Origin: Tetragnatha versicolor | Taxonomy: Eukaryota > Arthropoda > Arachnida > Araneae > Tetragnathidae | NCBI GenBank assembly: GCA_024610705.1 | Contig: JANDEH010000017.1 | Coordinates: forward strand, 7,957,501 to 8,021,500 | Length of the DNA: 64,000 nucleotides | Direction of reading: 5' to 3' | Shown: positions 23,080 through 34,276 of the stretch, in pieces | Numbering within the stretch: position 1 is the first letter of the stretch | Layout: each line of letters begins with the position of its first letter | Made by a program: the position numbers and the translations under genes | The notes under the pieces: generated by a model | Database searches by the model: none | Seen by the model: only the letters and a program-made list of their open reading frames with translations | What the model was told of the DNA's origin: nothing

Positions 23080-23459
23080 GTTGTTTTACTTCCCCAATTT
23101 GTTTACGAACGTAAGAAACATTCCGTTATCTGCTCCGGCCGGCGTTCCAAGAATATTCTACCAACACGTAAGCAACCACACCACTTGAACGTTTATTTGA
23201 CGCATTGTTTCGTAACTTGTTCGATAGATGGCGATGCAGCCGCGCAACCAATGCGAAACTGACTGAAGGCTAAAATGTGATCCCCTCCCACTTCGCTCAG
23301 AGCTCCGATAGCTAGCAGACAATTCGTTTGGTTCCGAAGTTGACATCGCTTTCGGTATTTAAGGATACTCATCTTACTTATGGGAACAAGGTTATGATAT
23401 TCATTTGAACCAGTGATTATATCGACCCAGTGTGTTTTATCGAAAGCTTCCACATCAGC
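23080..23459 (+). promoter_or_regulatory. Upstream region / 5' UTR of the Bcl-2-family gene
   Basis: A GC-richer island directly upstream of the coding start. It contains a CCAAT box (about 23248), an AGATGGCG motif (23226) and a TATTTAA element (about 23356). I cannot fix the transcription start. Two short upstream ORFs lie at 23380-23397 and 23394-23408; the stop of the first overlaps the start of the second (ATGA). If transcribed, they would reduce translation of the main frame. Confidence 0.45.
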
Positions 23460-23972
23460 ATGGGAGACAATCCTGTTACCGATTCGGACTTAAACCCGGT
23501 TGTTAGGAACGGAGACAGCTGTAGCTGTACAACGAACGATCCCGCATTGGCCGCTTTCGTCGACGACTTCCTGCAGTATAGACTCGGACAGGCTGGATAT
23601 GAATGGAGGGGTTCTGCCACCACCAGAGATACCGGCAATAATCATCAGATAGGATTAAAAGCCGGGATGGCCCTGCGGTCGCTCGCGGATGAGTTTTCGG
23701 CTCAGTTCAAAGATCAGTTCGTGGAAATGTGCGAAAAACTGGATGATGTGCGAGCCGAGACGATGAAACCTACGATCGAAGGAGTAGCGAACGAACTTTT
23801 CAGTGAAGGTATCAAGTGGGCGCGTATCGTGGCCCTGTTCGTGTTTGGAAGTGAACTTGCAGTGTATTGCAGAAGCAAAAACACCCCGGATGTTATAAAC
23901 ATTATTTCACAGTCATTGACTTCATACATTTCGGAACACCTTTTATCGTGGATTAACGACCATGGAGGATGG
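23460..23972 (+). CDS. Bcl-2-family pro-survival protein, exon 1 of 2 (residues 1-171)
   Basis: A regulator of mitochondrial apoptosis expected on the outer mitochondrial membrane, where it binds BH3 proteins and Bax/Bak-type partners. Start: the ATG at 23460 has a good context (AGCATGG) and is the first ATG of the open frame; the frame extends to 23430 only through a GTG. Motifs: BH4 at about 32-49 (DFLQYRLGQAGYEW), which marks the pro-survival branch; BH3 at about 66-83 (LRSLADEF); BH1 at 111-130 (NELFSEGIKWARIVALFVFG); first half of BH2 at 164-171 (WINDHGGW). The exon ends at GGATGG|GTGAGT, phase 0, an excellent splice donor. Oddity: the canonical NWGR of BH1 is KWAR here, including Gly to Ala at residue 121. 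With exon 2 (49081-49221) the protein is 217 residues, the usual family length. It resembles vertebrate Bcl-w/Bcl-2 more than Bax. I have not given a symbol because orthology cannot be settled here. Confidence 0.93.
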
Positions 23973-23984
23973 GTGAGTAAAGAT

Positions 23985-25846
23985 TCTCCAATTTTCTCCT
24001 CTAAAAATGCTACACTTTATGATTTAAGCTAAATGAATTAATTTTTTTATAAAACGTACCAAATGATTTAAAATTTCGTTGCTGTGTGATATTGGGATTT
24101 GAACTACTATTTCATTTAAATTGTAAGATGTAGCATTTTTATGTTATTTAAATTATGATGGATTAAGTACTGTTCCTTACTACCTTTATATTTTACTAGC
24201 CTGAATAATTTTAAAAGATTTTTTGCTGCTGAATTAGTAATTAATTTGTAATAATTTATAAAAGTAATTGGAGTAAATTGAAGTAATTTATATAATTTGT
24301 GAAGCTAATCAATGTAGAAATTATATACTTCTTTTCAACTAACTTCCTGAACTGTTATTATTAAATGTTCCTGCTCCTTTTATTAATTTTTCAGTTTATA
24401 TACTAATGTGATCGATTCATTTTATTTTATTCTTCAATATAATGGTACTCTTGCATTCACTTAGGCTTCATCTACTTGTATTTCTAACGATTCTTAAATT
24501 CTCTACATGTATTTGCTTTCTAACTAATATCTTTCAAATATGAATGCATAGCTAATGAGAACTAGGTCAAAAAGGTGATAGGATATTCCAAACAACAAAC
24601 GAAATGGTTCTTTTTAGGTCAAACCTAAGCTGCTTAGGTTGCCAAGGTAATAAATCCAAATAGCTTGCAGACAACTTAAATTCGGCTTACAGTGAAAACT
24701 TAAAACTATAAGTAAAGGTAAAGCTAGTATTAATTTCTTAGAGATAAGCTCTCAAAAAAATGTATTATGAATGAATTCCAGTATTTTAAAAAATATTATA
24801 TTAAAATGTTCATTTGTAAAACTTAGTCATCAACCTTTGAAATCGTTCGTGATTGATCGATATCCAAGTTTAGGAGAAATGCAGTTAAAATAATTTTTAA
24901 TGAATATATTTCAGTATTTATTGATAAATTATTATAAGGCACTTGATGTAAGAACTTCAAATGTTTCGGTGAAAATCTCTATGGTGAAAATCATCTAACT
25001 ATGCAATCGATCGATTATCTAAAGACGATCCAGATTCGATAGATTTAAAAAAAATGTAATCGAACGCTGGTAAAGTGATTCTTTCTTGCAAACCATTTCT
25101 GAAAATTGTTTTCGGCATGCGAATTGTGAAATCTGAGATTTATTACATTTCCTCATGAGAGGATCATTCTCTTTCTACTCCTACTCTTTGCCGAGTGGCA
25201 TGCGGAACAGCTGTTTAAAGTCATGAATATTCAAATTATTCTGTCATGACTCTGGATTGCACGACTTCCACAGCGTGGGTTTAACTATTTTTTTGGCTAC
25301 TTAACCTGAGATCACAATTTACTCAGCATTAAAGATGCGTAAATTAATTGATGTCTTGAAAATATGTAGTCCTTAAATTGGCATCTTCAGCTTCCATCTT
25401 GACCCTTTACTCCATGTTAAGTGTGCAAAATTATTCTATTTTTTTTTCGTATAAAAGGTGCAACCTTGATAGGGTGTTGTTAGTTATTGACTTGGTAATC
25501 TTGGGTCGTTAATTGAGATATAATTCCCGATTAACTTTGTTCGATTGATTATGATTAAGTATTTTTGAAATTCTCTACTTTGTTTGATTAACTAACAGTC
25601 GTATCACGGCCAAAGCGCGAAGTCTGGCTAAATCGCGAACTAGCCACTATCATTAAAAAGTAACACCCCTCCAAAGCGCAAAATTATCTTGTTTTCTTTC
25701 TTAGATTTTTCTGGCTTTTGGCAACATTTCTTAGCCATTTAAGTCTGATTCATTTCTAAGCCATTTATCTCAACTTTGATCTTTGCTGACCATAAACTTT
25801 TACAATGACTTGAATTTTAAACCGAAGTCTTAAGTTTCTGTACTCT
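23985..25846. other. Unique AT-rich intron sequence
   Basis: No repeats or open frames that I can support. Confidence 0.55.
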
Positions 25847-26452
25847 CAGACCTGCCAACTCTCAGGTTTTTTAGCCGGAGTCTCGGGTTTTTTTTCGCTA
25901 AAACTCCGGCCTCCGACTTTTCTTGTCTTTCCTCCGGTTTCAGGGGTTCATCCAGAATTTTTTGCCAGGGGCTGTTTTTGGGAATTTTGTGAAAAACGGA
26001 ATTGAATTTTGTGAAAAATGAAATTTAATTTTGTGAAAAATAATTTTTCATTCTAAAATAAGGTCCCATTTCTGTAAATATATTATTTTCCTTAATAAAA
26101 TTGCACTTAGAGAGTGCATATAGCTTGATTTAAGTCCGTTTTTGGGAACCGGAATTTTGTGAAGGGCCCGTTTTTGGGGATCGGAATTTTGTGAAGGGTC
26201 CGTTTTTGAGGGTCAGAATTTTGTGAAGGGGCCGTTTTCGGCCCCAATTTCTTTCTAGATGGACCCCTGGGTTTACACCAAGTTGGTCTTGAAAGATACG
26301 TTTTTTCTGTTCTATGTAAGAAATGTTAATTTTGTTACCGTTGCGCAATGATGGCGCTAGCGGGAATCGTATTTTTCACGCACTCTTGACAGAGTGCGTG
26401 ATATTACGTATATTATCTCAGGTTTTTTGAAGTTAACAAGTTGGCAGGTCTG
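25847..26452. mobile_element. hAT-like element with nested insertion
   Basis: The ends CAGACCTGCCAACTCTC and the inverse of CAGACCTGCCAACTTG match over 14 bases. CAG...CTG ends of this type are common in hAT elements. A second element (25941-26279) lies inside. No clear 8-bp duplication remains. Confidence 0.7.
25941..26279. mobile_element. CAGGGGTTCATCCAGA-family element, copy 1
   Basis: Ends CAGGGGTTCATCCAGA and the inverse of CAGGGGTCCATCTAGA. The interior has about three copies of a 30-bp unit containing 'cggaattttgtgaa' (26146-26240). A related copy lies at 45334-45584. Confidence 0.7.
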
Positions 26453-27085
26453 TAAAAACTCTCCTGCATTATGTTTTGATGCCCTTATCCTTAAAACACG
26501 AAATTTTTTGACAAAGCAAAGGAATTCCATAGTTTTTAACCGGGATTTAAAATCTTGCTGCGAAACGCAAACCGACCCTGCCCACTTTTCCTCAAGAGAA
26601 TGACGCAGTGTTTGCACGATCTCTATCAGATACTGCGTTGCAACTGAACTTCTTACAGTTCTCTCAATGACTGATAAAATTAGGATTGTTGTCCCTTTCA
26701 TAAATTGCGCTTGGGTTTAGGAATGAATGAGAATACTTTCTGTTATCGGTGCCTCCAGAGTGTTATGCAACATTTTCAATGTTTACCAAAGAGAGAAATG
26801 TGGTTATTAAGTCATTTGGTCACTAATGTTAATCTTGAAGTTTTCATGGAAAGGGTCGTTCTCTACCCGCGATAGGTGTTCCCGTTTCCTAATGGAACGA
26901 TGGTGTTTTTACTAGAGTTGAATTTTCTTTAATATTTTTCTCTAATTTTGTTTGCACAGCTTGTATTTTTAACCCGACCCGCGGTAGCAGTTTTTCTTTT
27001 CGGTCTGACATTTCATTGATTCTCATTTTTGTTGAAAAGATTGAGGAACTTAATTAACAAGATTACAACTTAATTAACAATTTTG
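26453..27085. other. Intron sequence, no feature
   Basis: A 114-codon minus-strand open frame (26357-26701) overlaps the element end and shows no domain. Confidence 0.5.
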
Positions 27086-27160
27086 GGTACTTGCGTATTA
27101 TACGTCGACCGTGCCGCTTCAAAAACGGTTGGCTACGCGATGGGCTAATACGTAAGTACC
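27086..27160. repeat. 75-bp inverted-repeat hairpin
   Basis: 'ggtacttgcgtatta' at the left pairs with 'taatacgtaagtacc' at the right; the loop is GC-rich. A tiny MITE or structured site. Confidence 0.6.
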
Positions 27161-27324
27161 TATTTTCGTCAATAACATGAGCAAGCAATCGGGTTGGTTG
27201 GATTTTTATGGAAGCAATAGGGAATGATGATGGCGTACTAGATCAGCCCAAACCAAATTGAATTTTTGCAAATTAATTTTGCTCTTTTGTTCCACAAGTT
27301 TTGCACGTCTGCTGTAATTGGCAT

Positions 27325-27457
27325 CGGACCTGGAAAAAGTTGTGACCTTCCCCCGAACCTAATAAAATTTACTCAAACCTTATGTATTGTTCCTATGGAG
27401 ATGGCAAGGGTTTCCCCCGAACCAGGTTCGTAGGTTCGGGCACTTTTTCCAGGTCCG
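27325..27457. mobile_element. 133-bp MITE with 8-bp duplication ATTGGCAT
   Basis: Inverted ends CGGACCTGGAAAAAGT, perfect over 16 bases apart from internal drift, flanked by ATTGGCAT (27317-27324 and 27458-27465). Interior arms share 'cccccgaacc'. Fits an hAT-derived MITE. Confidence 0.8.
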
Positions 27458-27465
27458 ATTGGCAT

Positions 27466-28655
27466 CGTACCTGTTCGTGTTTTTATTAAATTATTTTTCA
27501 AGGGAATGGGCTTGTAAAAGTGGAATGTACTGAGAGACCTCAATTGAGAACCAATGGAGATTCGGAATTTGAAATTCTGAACACTGGAAAATTTTTCTAA
27601 TTTTGGATGAACCGGTAAGCATATGGGCATTGATGTAGGGTACGCGGCCTACTATACTTTTAGATAGTAAAATTTTGGCTATGAAATTGCTTGAAAAAAG
27701 TGTTGGTTGATTGGATGATTGCTTGATGATGTGCAATATCGTTATCGTTCTCCAATTAACCGTCCCATCTAACCAAAATTAACGAACAAAAGAGTGGCAA
27801 GACCGCACAGTACATCCATATCGGATTTTTTCTGTTGATTAGGTTCTCTTTCTGAATGAATACCATATTCATTAATGCTTTTCTCCAGAGAAACCCTAGC
27901 TCTTTCTTTCCAGCAAATTAACATAGTGTGTTCTTTCTCCCCTTCGTGCCGTTCGCAGAGGCAGTGTTGTCTTAATTGGCACTGTTGCAATTATGCATTG
28001 TGTGGGGCATCCTCTGGCAATGGAAACAAATCCCTGTCCTGTTTTGTTCCCACGGAGAACCCGCCATGTTAACGGTCCAATGATCAGAGAGAGGGCCATG
28101 TCGTTAAGCAAAGTGACGTCGCAGATTTTTGGGGTATGCGCGTGATGAGCGTTACGTGTGTCGTATTCTGTTACAACTGGTTTTTTTCTTTGTCTCTCTC
28201 GTCCTTGTTTCGGCGCTACCTTTTGTGTTGATTGGAATTGGTGTCAAGTCATTCAAAGAGAACGATGTCCATTTGCCTTTTAAGAATCTTACTGTAGGAT
28301 CTCGTTATAGTGTTCTCTTATTATACCTCCCTACAATTGAGGCTGTTGGAGTTAGCCCCTTGTTGCTGCAAGAACCTTAATTGCTGTTATTTTTAAGTTC
28401 TTGGTTGTAAATTTCTATGCTCCATCTTTTTTCTCTTGAATCTTCGCGCCTGGCTTACTTGTCGGCTTCTGGTTCTTTGCTTACTCGATTCTGGCAGTAT
28501 GAGTCAGTGTCGGGAAATTCAACATGCCTTTTTAATCAGGTTGAGATCAGACCAAACCTGATTCAGCGAGTCCGATTTCTGAACTTTTATCTTTTTGAAT
28601 GTGTGGGACCAAACAGTCGAAGGATATGATTAAGTAAACGCTCTTTCTTCCCGGA
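27466..28655. other. Unique intron sequence with moderate GC
   Basis: Several short open frames on both strands (for example 28129-28380, with a hydrophobic N-terminus) have no recognisable domain and no splice or start support. Confidence 0.45.
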
Positions 28656-28899
28656 GGCGCGGCTACACGGGAGGAACTTTTCCAGACCATCACCTTTACA
28701 TTTTGACACAAAATGTTGGAAATTTTCTAAAAGTATCATGCAAAATACCCTTGTGGTACAGCTGGGGGGTCTATTGGTCCTTCCCCAGAATTTTTTTTTG
28801 TAATCTGACTGGTTAAAGTAGGGTTTTTACTATTTTTTGAGAACCTTTTTCAGGGGGGCACTGTCCAGCTCCAGAGTGCCCCCCTTGGATCCACGCCTG
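28656..28899. mobile_element. GGATCC-ended element, degraded
   Basis: The right end 'cccttggatccacgcctg' and the left 'ggcgcggctacacgggaggaac' resemble the ends at 36893-37282. A G-rich module lies at 28770. The left boundary is uncertain. Confidence 0.45.
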
Positions 28900-29869
28900 A
28901 CGGAGATGAGAATGATTTTCATCCCTATCCCATCTTGCTAAGTTTTCCTCTTAATCTACAGAAAAGTAGAAAAATGTATTTTAATAAAATCCAAAACAAT
29001 TAACAGTGAAAAATTTGTTGTCACTCTTTGCAAAACGGCATCCTTGAAATTCTCTGTTGAGAAACTGTTTACCTTAAGTACAGCTTCATTGACAATAGCT
29101 AATTTTACTCCGTCATTCAGCTTTCACGTGATTGTCCTTTCCGATTCATTTGCGACCATGGTCCATTGATAAAACTCAATAGGTGTCCCAAGGTGTTACT
29201 CTAGTTCACGTAGGTATCTATCTACCTATTTATCAGCTTCGGGAACCGGCTCTGCTTCTTGTTTCATGAATGAAATTCCAGAATGACCTCCGCGACCATT
29301 CAGTAAAGTGGGCATTGTGATGGCGACCACAATCGACCAGCACACGCAACTAGTGTGTGCAGTTCTATATTTACCAGTCACCAAGCGTGCATTTCCTGCA
29401 ACCCGTTTTCTCGCAGGTGCACTGAAGCGTTAAGGAGACGTTAATGTAAATACTACCTGGGTTTCTGAACGTATTTTATATGGGATTTAGGGATAGGGAA
29501 GATTTTATAAGGGAATCGAGACTTAGCAACATAAAACAATGCTTTTAATAAGTAGAATGTAGTTCCATCTGTACTCTTCTCAATGATGACTTTGCTATTA
29601 GCATATTGAAAATCGTGATCCATCTGTACTGTTAATTCAAATGATAATTCTATAATTTTACAACTTTCATGCAACTAATTATTAATTCATACATTATGAA
29701 ATTTCTAGTTATAGAGGTGCCAGTTATCCTAATTGAATGATGTATGAAAAACCGATTAGTTGCATGAAATTCTTACAATAGGCGAATTATTCTTTGACTT
29801 TATAGTGCACAGATGGAACTGCATTTAATGCAGCAATGTTTTATCATTGTTTAATAACATTGAATTCAT
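28900..29869. other. Unique intron sequence
   Basis: No gene or repeat recognised. Confidence 0.5.
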
Positions 29870-30000
29870 TGGCCGTTGTTTGTTGGAATTTATTTCCATA
29901 CGTTTCACTCTCTTCTTCGGAGAGCATCATCAGTGGCAAAAAGATGAGATCCGAAGAAGAGAGTGAAACGTATGGATATAAATTCCAACAAACACGGCCA
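29870..30000. repeat. Hairpin with 50-bp near-perfect arms
   Basis: Arms 29870-29920 and 29951-30000 pair almost completely (landmarks 'tccatacgtttcactctctt' and its inverse) around a 30-base loop. Confidence 0.85.
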
Positions 30001-30156
30001 TCCATCCCGGAAAATGGAATAAATTACTCTTCAGGTCGTGGAAGTTTTCAAGTTTTCATCAATTTGAATTATTTTATTCTTTTTAACACAAGAAAATAAT
30101 CCCATGCATCTTGAAAAACAGAAAGTTAGATACAAGTCCTATATGTTTCAACAGTG

Positions 30157-30270
30157 ACGCGAAAAAACAGTTCAATGCAAAAACCGTTCAAAAAACAAAA
30201 AACTCATAGCTTTACATATGTAATAAATTTGTTTTTTTGAACGATTTTTGTTGAACGGTTTTTTCGTGTA
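30157..30270. repeat. Inverted repeat with about 43-bp arms
   Basis: Left 'gcgaaaaaacagttcaa' and right 'ttgaacggttttttcgtg' are imperfect inverse copies, with further pairing of 'cgttcaaaaaac' inside. Probably a MITE. Confidence 0.65.
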
Positions 30271-31529
30271 TCCGTTTCAACTACCAAAAACCTATATTAC
30301 ATTGAATTACATTAAGATTAATTTTTAACTTATTGTTTTTCAACCGCGTCGTTAGTTGTGTTCATTCAGCTGCGGCTCAATGCTTCCGCAACATTCGTCC
30401 TAAATTGCCATAAAATAATTCTTACATGGCGACATAAACATTGCCAACCTTTGAAGGCCAAATTTCACGTCGGCGTGCTTTTTACTGACGTGACGTCACT
30501 ATTCGTTTGCCATTCCTTAGCAATCGAGGGTTTCGGTGCAACCATAAATTCTAGAGAAACCTAGTAAGACTACTTAATATAATGGAGTGCAATGATAAGA
30601 TTTCATTCAAGTTCGATGTTATCCTTTTCGGCGGCTTTGGGTTGCGCAACATGTTGATTCCTTCTTGCCATCCATTGATGTAATTACGCAACATGTTTTT
30701 GGGTGTAGATTCCTCTACATATAAGGTAAAATGAAGGGTTATGTTTGTGAATGAATCTTACGAACTTAGATAAGCAAAGCTATTAATCATCCTGGGGAAA
30801 GTTTCATTCATTCGTTCAGTCGGACACAAATCAATGAAATTAATCTTGTTAAACGAATTGCAAGGGGTTATGAGCTCATTTCTGCATGGTAATCTTCATA
30901 ACTAGTCTATCATTAAGGGAGTTGCATGTTCTCTTAGCCTTGTAAATATAATTATTTCTAATTAAGCCTTTGGGGAAACCAGACAAAACAGGCGCACATT
31001 GAGGTGCAATTGTTTTGTGGAAATTATAGTTTTTGGCAAATGGCCCTTTTCATATTTTAAGAACTATCATGGTATTTGTTAGAATCATTTGTTTGGGGTC
31101 ATTTGTTTTTAAATAAAACTGTCTAGGACTGAAACACTCAAATATTTTAGAAAATTATATGCATTCTTTTATTCCTATTAAATTTTTGTATAAAAACCAG
31201 GGGCAAATTCTTACCAATTAATGGTTCAATCCGAACGGAAGATAAATTATATCTTTTCTCTTTTTAGTATTAAATAACTATTATATCTGTAATAGGGAAG
31301 CAACTTCCGTCACAATTATGTCAAACACCTTATAATAACAGTAACACTATTAATATCTTGTAATTATGGATCTATCTCCATGGACACAGTAAGTACGTCC
31401 TTTTCTTGTCCATGCATATGCGAACCATCTTAAACCAACGTAGGTATTCTACAATGACACTTCTAAGCTATCCACGTAATCAATTCAAAGACGATATTCC
31501 ACCAAGCTTCAGGGTGTCTGGGGATCGTC
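30271..31529. other. Unique intron sequence
   Basis: AT-rich with no features recognised. Confidence 0.5.
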
Positions 31530-31860
31530 ATTATTTACGTGTCCAACTCCCCATCCCCACCACACACGCCGCACGCGTCATTTAAACACGCGGCGCGTGC
31601 AAATGGTCATTCCACGGCAGCAGCATGTCCAGTTGCGTTTCGCAGTTGACCGCTCCCCCTCTCTCCCCATTTATCTGGTCGCGGGGACAGTTTCCGAATG
31701 GACACTCGAGGCCCCCGCCTTTAATAAAACGTCCGAGGAGCCATTAAAACCTCTTGCGGAATGGATGCTGCTAGGCTCTCTAGATGCTGCTTGGCAGTAT
31801 ATCCGTGAAGCTTTTGGGAGTGGCGTTTTAATTGCTTGAGTGAGATTTGTTGTGTTGTTA
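31530..31860. promoter_or_regulatory. GC-rich intronic island, candidate regulatory element
   Basis: Abruptly GC-richer than its flanks. It contains a palindromic GCGCGTGCAAAT-type cluster and several homeodomain-like 'tttaataaaac' / 'ccattaaaacc' motifs. An 80-codon open frame runs through it but begins at GTG and has no domain. Regulatory role is inference from composition only. Confidence 0.25.
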
Positions 31861-31927
31861 ATGGGGATTTACTGTGGGTGTAGTTTCGGTTTGGTTGTGG
31901 TCGTGGTGGGGTAATGTTCGTTTAATC

Positions 31928-32466
31928 CAGTGTTTCCCAACGTGAGGCGCACGCCCCACCAGGAGGCAATATCATTTTCTAGGGGGGGGCGATTAGAAAA
32001 TTTCAACCAAATTGCCCCCCAGGTGGAGCCAGGTGGAGAATGTATATCTGAAATCTGGACCAGTATGTATCAAAACCAAGTTGAAACCCTGTATTTAGAG
32101 TCGAATGTCCACACCTTTTCTGGGGGATGACCCAACAATATATTTTTTTAGAACGCTTATATGTGAAACTTTTTTACATTAGGTTCATCCAAATGCAAAT
32201 CGTACCTAAAAATTTCCCAACTACTAGGGGTACCAAACTAGTTAAAAATCTGCTTCCTAGAGTCAAATTTCCAAAAATTTGCTGGGGGAGGATCCTCAGA
32301 CCCCCCTTTTACTTAGAACTTGATTACTCATAACTTGATTTAGTTCTTTTGCATGCAAATTCTAGCTAAAAATGTTCTGAAAAGCTTCATTAATCTTATT
32401 AAATATACATAGGAGGGAGGGGCTAAGAAATAATTTTGGCCCCTCTCAAAATATATTTCTATATAT
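31928..32466. mobile_element. hAT-type element, copy 3, 3'-truncated
   Basis: Starts CAGTGTTTCCCAAC like the copies at 4465 and 7792 and follows them with an internal deletion. It stops at 'atatatttctatatatg' (about 32466) without the right terminal repeat. Confidence 0.85.
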
Positions 32467-34276
32467 GGGGCGCATTTGCATAAAATCCACCCAACCATCC
32501 GAAATATTTTGTTTACCGTTCCCAAACGACGCGTCGCGCGGCCTGCTCCTCCCCTACCAGGTAAACAGTTTTTTTCAAGGTCGGGGAGAATGCAACCACT
32601 TCCGGAGTTCCCCTTTCGCCCCTTCTCGTATTTTCGGGGCTCTTCCAGGAAAGGTGGTCAGGGGGTAAAGAGAATAGGTTTCCTGCGGACGTTCACCTTT
32701 GGTTGCTGGGTTTCTAGCGCGTGCTGATGGAATGTTGGCGGGAAATTTCCCGTGCTTCCAATGGGGTTTGAGTACACCCCGTTGCGCCCAAGGCTTCTCT
32801 GCCACATATAAAAAAGCTCCTGTTGTGCTGATCGTATTGATTGGTCGAAGGAGCCAAGAGAGGGTTTGTATAGTTTTCGAAGGTCGAACTGATTGCCGAA
32901 TTTATTTTTTCTGTTACTTGTCATTTATTTATATTTAATTAAAATTTTAGAAAGCTGGTAACTCAAACATCTAGGATTCGAAGTTGCAAATAGTTCGATT
33001 TTCTCTATTGAAAACTTAATCTTGAAGGTATATTTTAACTCTTTAAAATACTCAGTTTTGAAAGAAAAATCGCTTTTCAAATTCCTTTTTCAAAATCGGG
33101 GACCGTTTTTGAGGGTTCTAGGTAGACCAGTCAATATCTCCAAAACGTGTTGTGCAAACAGAACAGAACCAAATTTGGACGACGATAATAAAAAAGTAAT
33201 AAAAGCAGAAGTGGTATAGCTGAAATTACTTTTGAAGCGATTTAGTTCAAAATGACCGCTCCGGAGCTTCTGTGTTAAAAATAATTTTTTTTATCCCAGT
33301 TGAAAGTTCGATCCACCAGCAAGAAGTGATTTCGCTCACAGTTCATGAGGATGGTAATGGTAATGTCATACCCTCGTGCTCATATGAGATCGGTTTTCCC
33401 CTTGTCAAGTGATTGTGTCTTGTGAGGTAAAACCATGTGACGTGGAAGGTTGCGTAAAAGTAGTTGCGTATTGTTCATCAATATAATCACATGCCACAAA
33501 TGCGATATAAGGTTCTTGGGAGACGTTTGACAACAAATTTCTTGGATTCTTTTAATTTGAAAACAGTAATTGTGTTATATTTTACGTGATACATTCACAG
33601 TAATTTGCTTAAGTTAATGTAATTTTACTTTTTTGCGTTAAGGAAGTGTTATTTTCCAGGTTACCTCGTAAAAGTCTGAGTTGCATTTCCTTAGCCTTTT
33701 ACAGTGTAACAATTATTTTGAAAAATTGATTAAACCCTTTTAAAATATAGCTCGATGAACTATTGTGTTTTTTCTACGCGAAACAATGTTAAGGTTCTCC
33801 AGTTCAAAAAACAATTCAGAAACTCCATAAGGCTTGGCTTTATAAATATTAACTAGATGGACATGTATCTTATTCTCCCTATTGGGAGATATTCCTTAGA
33901 AAAAAAAACGTCGATTCCTTTCAAACCAAGCATGGCTTTGTTTTTCCAAACGGATTCCTTCCTACTAAAAAGGACCAGAGTTTTTCCAAATGGTGAATTC
34001 TCTTCCTCACGTGACCTCCCTTCGAAGGATTTTCGGACCACCCATTGCCTCTCAATCTGGAGTTCATTCTCTTCTCGGACCACACAATGCGCGCTTCGCT
34101 CGTAAATTCCAGTTCGGGGTTTTTGTTTCAGTTTTCAGTTATGCCTTTGCTATGCATGTAAAGCTGTCGAGCTTCTTAAATATATACCTCAGCTTCTTGG
34201 TGTGTTCATGTTTGAAGTTACGGTGTGACAATAAAATGATTCAACTGAGGAAATTTAATGCAACATTAAATTACAT
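32467..34276. other. Unique intron sequence
   Basis: GC-richer at 32470-32830, otherwise AT-rich. Several overlapping short frames on both strands, none recognisable. Confidence 0.45.

Noticed and set aside
23430..23459. Ten extra N-terminal codons of the Bcl-2-family frame (MCFIESFHIS)
   Set aside because: The frame at 23430 begins with GTG, not ATG. The ATG at 23460 has a good context and gives a normal N-terminus.
23973..24032. Read-through of the Bcl-2-family frame to a stop at 24032
   Set aside because: A strong GTGAGT donor follows Gly-Gly-Trp, and the residues after it do not fit BH2, whereas the exon at 49081 does.
28129..28380. 83-codon frame with a hydrophobic N-terminal segment
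   Set aside because: No recognised domain or splice support; looks like T-rich sequence read as hydrophobic residues.
31597..31839. 80-codon frame in a GC-rich intronic island
   Set aside because: Begins at GTG, has no domain and no splice sites; composition explains the open frame.
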